DNA from: Pollutimonas sp035515055
Lineage (GTDB): Bacteria; Pseudomonadota; Gammaproteobacteria; Burkholderiales; Burkholderiaceae_B
Reading direction: 5' to 3'
DNA: 5,138 nucleotides
NCBI GenBank assembly: GCA_035515055.1
Contig: DATJBV010000029.1
Span: forward strand, 1-5,138
The notes under the pieces were generated by a model. The model saw only the letters and a program-made list of their open reading frames with translations, ran no database searches and had not been told where the DNA came from. Numbering within the stretch: position 1 is the stretch's first letter; each line of letters starts with the position of its first letter. Of the stretch, positions 1-5,138 are shown one piece after another. A program made the translations under genes and the position numbers.

Positions 1-57
1 CTCGGCCCGGCCTGACGCTTGCCCAATCGGGGTGCCAATCGACCTGCGAGTCCTCCT
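1..57 (+). other. gltB upstream leader, no clear promoter or strong RBS
   Basis: These bases precede the preferred gltB start. I see no convincing -35/-10 pair, operator or terminator, and no purine-rich Shine-Dalgarno sequence. The nearest candidate is GCGAG at 46-50. The bases just before the ATG are pyrimidine-rich (TCCTCCT, 51-57). Two imperfect copies of a CCAATCG-containing 12-base unit sit at 22-33 and 34-45. The frame is open from a TTG at 19, so part of this stretch could be coding if that start were used, but nothing supports it. The real promoter most likely lies left of the window. Confidence 0.45.
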
Positions 58-3000
58 ATGTCCAAGTCTGTAATTGCTATGACCACCCCTGCTGTCGCGA
101 TCAACGCCTCCCGCCTAGCGCCATCCGCCCAAGGCCTGTACAGCCCCAATAACGAGCACGACGCCTGTGGCGTGGGGTTCGTCGCCCATATAAAGGGCCG
201 AAAAAGCCATGCCATCATCCAGCAAGGGTTGAAGATTCTCGAAAACCTGGACCATCGCGGCGCAGTAGGCGCCGACGAGCTTATGGGCGACGGCGCCGGC
301 ATATTGATACAGATCCCCGACGCGTTGTATCGCCAAGAGATGGCGGCGCAGGGCGTAGAGCTTCCGCCTCCCGATGAGTACGGCGTAGCCATGGTGTTTT
401 TGCCCAAGGAAATGGCTTCCCGCCTCGCCTGTCAGCAAGAGCTTGAACGCGCCGTGCGCGACGAGGGCCAAGTTGTGCTGGGCTGGCGCGATGTGCCAAT
501 CGACCGCGATATGCCCATGTCGCCTACGGTACGCGCCTGTGAGCCGGTGATACGTCAGCTGTTCATAGGCCGCGGCAACGACATCATGGTGCCCGACGCA
601 CTTGAACGCAAACTATACGTAATCCGCAAGACGGCCAGCCACGCCATCCAGCACATGCAACTGGCGCACGGACAAGAATATTTCGTTCCGTCAATCTCGG
701 TGCGCACGGTGGTGTACAAAGGCTTGCTGCTGGCCAATCAGGTAGGCTGCTATTACCGCGATCTGGCCGATACCCGCGCGGTCTCGGCCCTGGCCATGGT
801 GCACCAACGCTTTTCCACCAACACCTTCCCAGCCTGGCCGTTGGCCCACCCTTACCGCATGATCGCGCACAACGGCGAGATCAATACCGTGAAGGGCAAC
901 TTCAACTGGCTGCGCGCCCGCGAAGGCGCGATGCAATCGGCGGTGCTGGGCCAAGACTTGCCTAAACTCTACCCCATCGTCTACGAAGGGCAGTCCGACA
1001 CGGCAACGTTCGATAACTGCCTGGAATTGCTGGTCATGTCAGGCTATTCGCTGGCCCACGCCATGATGATGATGATTCCCGAGGCCTGGGAACAGCACAC
1101 CGACATGGACGAAAACCGCCGCGCCTTCTACGAATACCATGCGGCCCTGATGGAGCCCTGGGACGGCCCCGCCGCCATTGCCTTCAGCGACGGCCGCCAA
1201 ATCGGCGCCTTGCTGGATCGCAACGGCCTGCGCCCGGCACGCTACCTGGTCACTGACGACGACATGGTGATACTGGCTTCGGAAGCGGGCACCCTGTCCA
1301 TCCCCGAACACCGCATCATCAAGAAGTGGCGCCTGCAACCCGGCAAGATGTTCCTGATCGATTTGCAGCAAGGCCGCATTATCGATGACGCGGAAATCAA
1401 GTCGCAGCTGGCCAATACCCGGCCTTACCGGCAATGGATCGAACGCCTGCGCCTGAAGCTGGAATCGCTGCCGACGCAAAAACTGGACGAAGCCCCCAAA
1501 ACCGCAACGCTGCTGGATCGCCAGCAAGCATTCGGCTGGACCCAGGAAGACTACAAATTCATTTTGCAACCCATGGCCGCCACGGGCGAAGAAGCCATGG
1601 GCTCCATGGGCAACGACGCACCGCTGGCCGTGCTGTCCAACCGCTCCAAACCCTTTTATAACTACTTCCGGCAATTGTTTGCGCAGGTCACCAACCCGCC
1701 TATCGACCCCATCCGCGAACAGTTGGTCATGTCGCTGGTGTCATTCATTGGCCCCAAGCCCAACCTGCTGGACATCAACAACGTCAACCCGCCGCTGCGC
1801 CTGGAAGTGACACAGCCCGTACTGGATGTGGCCGCCATGGCCCAGATCCGCAATATCGAGCAAATCACTTCGCACAAATTTCGCAGCTTCGAACTGGACA
1901 TCACCTACCCCACAGCCTGGGGCCCGGACGGCATCGAAGCCTGTATTGCCTCACTGTGCTCGAACGCGGCCGACGCCGTCCTCAGCGGCTACAACATCCT
2001 GTTGATCAGCGACCGCAATATCGACAGCGAACGCGTCGCCATTCCGGCGCTGCTGGCCACATCGGCCATACACCTGCACTTGATTCGGGCCGGCTTGCGC
2101 ACCAAAACCGGCCTGGTGGTGGAAACCGGCTCGGCGCGCGAAGTGCACCACTTTGCGCTACTGGGCGGATACGGAGCTGAAGCGATCCACCCTTACTTGG
2201 CGCTGGAATCGCTGGCCACGATGGAACAACCTGAAACCGCCGTCAAGAACTACATCAAGGCGATCGGCAAAGGCCTGAACAAGGTCATGTCCAAGATGGG
2301 CATTTCGACCTATATGTCGTACACCGGCGCACAAATCTTCGAAGCGGTCGGACTGCATTCCAGCCTGATCAATAAGTACTTTACCGGCACCGCTAGCAAC
2401 ATCGAAGGCATAGGCATTTTTGAAGTCGCCGAAGAAGCCCTGCGTGTACACAAGGCCGCCTTCAGCAGCGACCCCGTGCTAAGCAATGCATTGGAAGCCG
2501 GCGGCGAGTATGCCTGGCGGGTACGCGGCGAAGAGCATATGTGGTCGCCCGATTCCATTGCCAAGCTGCAACACGCCGCCCGCGCCAACAACTACAGCAC
2601 CTACAAGGAATACGCTCAGCTGATCAACGACCAGTCGCGCCGCCACATGACGCTGCGCGGTCTGTTCGAATTCAAGGTCGACCCGGCCCGCGCCATTCCC
2701 TTGAGTGAAGTCGAACCCGCCAAAGACATCGTCAAGCGGTTTGCCACGGGCGCGATGTCGCTGGGCTCAATCTCGACGGAGGCCCATACCGTGCTGGCCG
2801 TTGCCATGAACCGCATCGGCGGCAAGTCCAACACCGGCGAAGGCGGCGAAGACGAACTGCGCTATCGCGCTGAGATGCGTGCCGGCAAGAGCACTGTCAA
2901 GAAAGGCGATACGCTGGCGTCGTTCCTGGGTTCGGACCGCATCGAAGCCGATGTGCCACTGGCCGCGGGCGACTCCCTGCGTTCGCGCATCAAACAGGTT

Positions 3001-4779
3001 GCGTCGGGGCGCTTTGGCGTCTCGGCCGAATACCTGTCCAGCGCCGACCAGATCCAGATCAAGATGGCACAAGGCGCCAAGCCTGGCGAAGGCGGGCAAT
3101 TGCCCGGCCATAAGGTGTCGGAATACATTGCCAAGCTGCGCTATTCAGTACCTGGCGTAGGCCTGATTTCGCCGCCACCTCATCACGACATTTACTCTAT
3201 CGAAGACCTGGCCCAGCTGATCCACGACCTGAAAAACGTGAATCCCAAAGCATCGATTTCGGTCAAGCTGGTATCGGAAGTGGGCGTGGGCACGGTAGCC
3301 ACAGGTGTCGCCAAAGCCAAGGCCGACCACGTTGTCATTGCCGGCCACGACGGCGGCACAGGCGCATCGCCCGTGTCTTCAATAAAGCACGCCGGCACAC
3401 CATGGGAACTGGGCCTGGCGGAAACCCAGCAAACGCTGCTGCTGAACAACCTGCGCAATCGCATTCGCGTGCAAGCCGACGGCCAGATGAAAACCGGCCG
3501 TGATGTCGCCATCGGGGCGCTGCTGGGCGCCGATGAATTCGGCTTTGCAACCGCACCGCTGGTAGTGGAAGGCTGCATCATGATGCGCAAATGCCACCTG
3601 AACACCTGCCCGGTAGGCGTTGCCACGCAAGACCCACTGTTGCGCAAGAAATTCCAGGGCAAGCCGGAACACGTGGTGAACTATTTCTTCTTCGTCGCCG
3701 AAGAGGTGCGCGAAATCATGGCGCAACTGGGCATACGCACGTTCGACGAACTCATCGGGCGCGTGGACCTGCTGGACATGCGCCCCGGCATCAAGCACTG
3801 GAAAGCGCAGGGGCTGGACTTCAGCCGCGTCTTCCATGCTGTCCCGTCTACCACTGCCCTATACCAGACCGAGACGCAGGACCACGCACTGGACCACGCC
3901 CTGGATCACCAGTTGATCGAACGCAGCAAAGCCGCCATTGAACGCGGCGAGAAAGTCTCGTTCATTACCCCAGTGCGCAACCGCAACCGCAGCATCGGCT
4001 CCATGCTCTCGGGCGTCGTCGCAGCTCGCTACGGCCACGAAGGCCTGACCGACGACACCATACATATTCAATGCAATGGCGCAGCCGGCCAAAGCTTTGG
4101 CGCCTTCCTGGCTCATGGCATCACTCTGGACCTGGTCGGCGAAGCCAATGACTATGTTGGTAAAGGCCTATCGGGCGGCCGTATCATCGTGCGCTCGCCC
4201 AACGATTTCCGCGGCTTCGGACCCGACCACATCATCGCCGGCAACACGGTGCTTTACGGTGCATTGTCAGGGGAAGCCTACTTCAATGGCGTAGCAGGCG
4301 AACGTTTTGCCGTACGTAACTCAGGGGCTGCCACCGTCGTGGAAGGCACTGGCGACCACGGCTGCGAATACATGACAGGCGGCACCGTCGTCGTGTTGGG
4401 CGCCACCGGGCGCAACTTTGCAGCCGGCATGTCTGGCGGCGTTGCCTACGTCTGGGATCCGGACAACACCTTCCGGCGCCGCTGCAACCTGGCCATGGTC
4501 GAGCTGGAAAGACTGATGTCACATGAAGAGCAAAGCGAGCTGGACCAGCCCGAAACCTGGCACAGCGCCGTTCGCGGCGGTGAGCGCGAAACCGACGAAA
4601 CGATTTTGCGCCGGCTGGTCGAAGACCACTATCGCTACACCGGCAGCTTCCGCTCGCGCGATGTGCTGGACGACTGGGCACGCGCACGCATGTCGTTCGT
4701 CAAGGTCATGCCAACCGAATACCGGCGCGCCCTGGGCGAGCTTTGGCGCGCGGTCAATCCACAACAAATTGCTGCCTAA
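58..4779 (+). CDS. gltB: Glutamate synthase [NADPH] large (alpha) subunit, complete
   Basis: This is the large subunit of cytoplasmic NADPH-dependent glutamate synthase, which makes two glutamates from glutamine and 2-oxoglutarate in ammonium assimilation. Numbering is from the ATG at 58 (1573 residues; the E. coli protein is somewhat shorter). Domains in order: class II glutamine amidotransferase (about 37-470), central domain (about 500-790, ending near MSKMGIST at 744), FMN-binding synthase barrel (about 830-1230) and a C-terminal GXGXG beta-helix (about 1310-1510). Visible key residues are the nucleophile Cys37 in EHDACGVGF, Arg67 in DHRGA, Asn272-Gly273 in HNGEIN (oxyanion hole), Asp314 in GQSD, the loop GAKPGEGGQLPG (1006-1017), DGGTGASP (1098-1105) and the [3Fe-4S] ligands Cys1173, Cys1179 and Cys1184 (C-x5-C-x4-C). 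By family analogy, residues 1-36 are a propeptide removed so that Cys37 becomes the N terminus. The frame stays open upstream to a TTG at 19, and a second ATG lies at 79. I prefer 58 because it is an ATG with a weak GCGAG seven bases upstream; this choice is uncertain. The reading frame is intact. Product identity is very secure. Confidence 0.98.
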   Translation: MSKSVIAMTTPAVAINASRLAPSAQGLYSPNNEHDACGVGFVAHIKGRKSHAIIQQGLKILENLDHRGAVGADELMGDGAGILIQIPDALYRQEMAAQGVELPPPDEYGVAMVFLPKEMASRLACQQELERAVRDEGQVVLGWRDVPIDRDMPMSPTVRACEPVIRQLFIGRGNDIMVPDALERKLYVIRKTASHAIQHMQLAHGQEYFVPSISVRTVVYKGLLLANQVGCYYRDLADTRAVSALAMVHQRFSTNTFPAWPLAHPYRMIAHNGEINTVKGNFNWLRAREGAMQSAVLGQDLPKLYPIVYEGQSDTATFDNCLELLVMSGYSLAHAMMMMIPEAWEQHTDMDENRRAFYEYHAALMEPWDGPAAIAFSDGRQIGALLDRNGLRPARYLVTDDDMVILASEAGTLSIPEHRIIKKWRLQPGKMFLIDLQQGRIIDDAEIKSQLANTRPYRQWIERLRLKLESLPTQKLDEAPKTATLLDRQQAFGWTQEDYKFILQPMAATGEEAMGSMGNDAPLAVLSNRSKPFYNYFRQLFAQVTNPPIDPIREQLVMSLVSFIGPKPNLLDINNVNPPLRLEVTQPVLDVAAMAQIRNIEQITSHKFRSFELDITYPTAWGPDGIEACIASLCSNAADAVLSGYNILLISDRNIDSERVAIPALLATSAIHLHLIRAGLRTKTGLVVETGSAREVHHFALLGGYGAEAIHPYLALESLATMEQPETAVKNYIKAIGKGLNKVMSKMGISTYMSYTGAQIFEAVGLHSSLINKYFTGTASNIEGIGIFEVAEEALRVHKAAFSSDPVLSNALEAGGEYAWRVRGEEHMWSPDSIAKLQHAARANNYSTYKEYAQLINDQSRRHMTLRGLFEFKVDPARAIPLSEVEPAKDIVKRFATGAMSLGSISTEAHTVLAVAMNRIGGKSNTGEGGEDELRYRAEMRAGKSTVKKGDTLASFLGSDRIEADVPLAAGDSLRSRIKQVASGRFGVSAEYLSSADQIQIKMAQGAKPGEGGQLPGHKVSEYIAKLRYSVPGVGLISPPPHHDIYSIEDLAQLIHDLKNVNPKASISVKLVSEVGVGTVATGVAKAKADHVVIAGHDGGTGASPVSSIKHAGTPWELGLAETQQTLLLNNLRNRIRVQADGQMKTGRDVAIGALLGADEFGFATAPLVVEGCIMMRKCHLNTCPVGVATQDPLLRKKFQGKPEHVVNYFFFVAEEVREIMAQLGIRTFDELIGRVDLLDMRPGIKHWKAQGLDFSRVFHAVPSTTALYQTETQDHALDHALDHQLIERSKAAIERGEKVSFITPVRNRNRSIGSMLSGVVAARYGHEGLTDDTIHIQCNGAAGQSFGAFLAHGITLDLVGEANDYVGKGLSGGRIIVRSPNDFRGFGPDHIIAGNTVLYGALSGEAYFNGVAGERFAVRNSGAATVVEGTGDHGCEYMTGGTVVVLGATGRNFAAGMSGGVAYVWDPDNTFRRRCNLAMVELERLMSHEEQSELDQPETWHSAVRGGERETDETILRRLVEDHYRYTGSFRSRDVLDDWARARMSFVKVMPTEYRRALGELWRAVNPQQIAA
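3880..3909 (+). repeat. Short in-frame tandem repeat within gltB (2.5 copies of 12 bases)
   Basis: A 12-base unit, GACCACGCxCTG, occurs twice and is followed by a half copy (GATCAC). It encodes the run DHALDHALDH at residues 1275-1284 of GltB. It lies in the linker between the FMN barrel and the GXGXG beta-helix, before the helix-like stretch QLIERSKAAIERG. The unit is a multiple of three and keeps the frame. It is probably a small local duplication tolerated in a flexible linker and no separate function is suggested. Confidence 0.6.
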
Positions 4780-4782
4780 GGA
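4778..4782 (+). promoter_or_regulatory. Ribosome binding site of gltD, overlapping the gltB stop codon
   Basis: AAGGA lies six bases before the gltD ATG, and its first two bases are the last two of the gltB TAA stop. A ribosome finishing gltB therefore sits on the gltD initiation site. Together with the nine-base gap and the absence of room for a promoter or terminator, this indicates one transcript and probably coupled translation of the two subunits. The coupling is inferred; the motif and spacing are seen directly. Confidence 0.8.
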
Positions 4783-4788
4783 AAAGAT

Positions 4789-5138
4789 ATGGGCAAAGTT
4801 ACCGGCTTTCTTGAATTCCAGCGTGTCAAAGAAACCTACGAAGCACCGCTGAAACGCCTTAAGAACTGGAAAGAGTTCGTTCACACCCTTAGCGACAGCG
4901 AAGCCAAGCAGCAAGGCGCGCGATGCATGGATTGCGGCATCCCGTTCTGCACCAGCGGCTGCCCGGTGAACAATATCATTCCCGACTGGAATGATTTGGT
5001 CTACCGGCAAAACTGGCGCAGCGCGCTGGATGTGCTGCACTCCACCAACAACTTCCCGGAATTCACCGGACGCGTGTGCCCCGCCCCCTGCGAAGCCGCC
5101 TGTACGCTGAACATCAACAATGACGCGGTCGGCATCAA
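4789..5138 (+). CDS. gltD: Glutamate synthase [NADPH] small (beta) subunit, 5' part only
   Basis: This is the start of the small subunit of glutamate synthase, which takes electrons from NADPH through FAD and passes them to GltB. The window shows 116 codons plus two bases, running off the right edge with no stop; family members are usually about 470-490 residues. The protein begins MGKVTGFLEFQR, a typical GltD opening. The visible part is the N-terminal iron-sulfur domain. It has one cysteine group at Cys46, Cys49, Cys54 and Cys58 (C-x2-C-x4-C-x3-CP) and a second at Cys97, Cys101 and Cys105 (RVCPAPCEAAC), the pattern that binds the two low-potential [4Fe-4S] clusters in GltD and its relatives. 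The FAD and NADPH Rossmann domains lie beyond the window. The ATG is supported by a well-spaced Shine-Dalgarno sequence. The same N-terminal domain occurs in related enzymes such as dihydropyrimidine dehydrogenase and other GltD-like oxidoreductases, but the position directly after gltB makes true GltD by far the best call. Confidence 0.97.
   Translation, partial: MGKVTGFLEFQRVKETYEAPLKRLKNWKEFVHTLSDSEAKQQGARCMDCGIPFCTSGCPVNNIIPDWNDLVYRQNWRSALDVLHSTNNFPEFTGRVCPAPCEAACTLNINNDAVGI

Noticed and set aside
32..44. Exact 13-base match (GTGCCAATCGACC) between the leader and bases 493-505 inside gltB
   Set aside because: The internal copy encodes the ordinary DVPIDR segment, and the match does not extend further. 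It is most likely chance, and there is no sign of an operator or duplication.
1063..1074. Run of four ATG codons (MMMM), possible slippage site or internal start
   Set aside because: The HAMMMMIPEAW sequence is a familiar part of the GltB amidotransferase domain, the frame continues without change, and no Shine-Dalgarno sequence precedes it.
1039..1674. Antisense open frame of 211 codons, the longest on the minus strand, and other antisense frames along gltB
   Set aside because: It lies wholly within the well-conserved gltB amidotransferase and central domains, has low-complexity His/Gly/Gln-rich content with no recognisable domain, and is the expected by-product of GC-rich coding DNA with biased third positions.
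4523..4852. Plus-strand frame of 109 codons spanning the gltB-gltD junction
   Set aside because: It is out of frame with both genes, overlaps conserved coding sequence of each, and its translation has no recognisable motif. The true downstream gene is gltD, starting at 4789.
4519..5040. Antisense frame of 173 codons over the gltB end and gltD start
   Set aside because: It is opposite the conserved gltD cysteine clusters and the gltB C terminus, with no ribosome binding site or family resemblance that I can see.

Overview
This window holds a standard glutamate synthase (GOGAT) locus. It contains one complete gene for the large subunit, gltB, and the first 350 bases of the small-subunit gene, gltD. 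Both lie on the + strand and are separated by nine bases. I see no mobile element, CRISPR array, RNA gene or undescribed system here.

The organism is probably a betaproteobacterium of the order Burkholderiales, plausibly the Alcaligenaceae (the Bordetella / Achromobacter / Pusillimonas neighbourhood). This rests on protein wording I remember from that group: NEHDACGVGFVAHIKGRKSH near the N terminus, MMRKCHLNTCPVGVATQD at the iron-sulfur cluster, and a long segment in the FMN domain that enteric GltB lacks. The DNA is moderately GC-rich, with codons mostly ending in G or C. The genus cannot be fixed from sequence reading alone.

Layout: bases 1-57 are a short leader upstream of the chosen gltB start, with no recognisable promoter and no strong ribosome binding site. 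Bases 58-4779 are gltB (1573 residues from the ATG at 58). Bases 4780-4788 are the junction, with a Shine-Dalgarno sequence that overlaps the gltB stop codon. Bases 4789-5138 are the 5' part of gltD, cut off by the window edge. There is no gene-free stretch of 300 bases or more.

How the genes work together: GltB hydrolyses glutamine in its N-terminal amidotransferase domain and passes ammonia through an internal tunnel to the FMN barrel, where 2-oxoglutarate is aminated and reduced to glutamate. GltD oxidises NADPH on FAD and feeds electrons through its [4Fe-4S] clusters and the GltB [3Fe-4S] cluster to FMN. With glutamine synthetase this forms the GS-GOGAT route of ammonium assimilation. All catalytic and cluster-binding residues I could check are present, so both genes look functional as far as they are seen.
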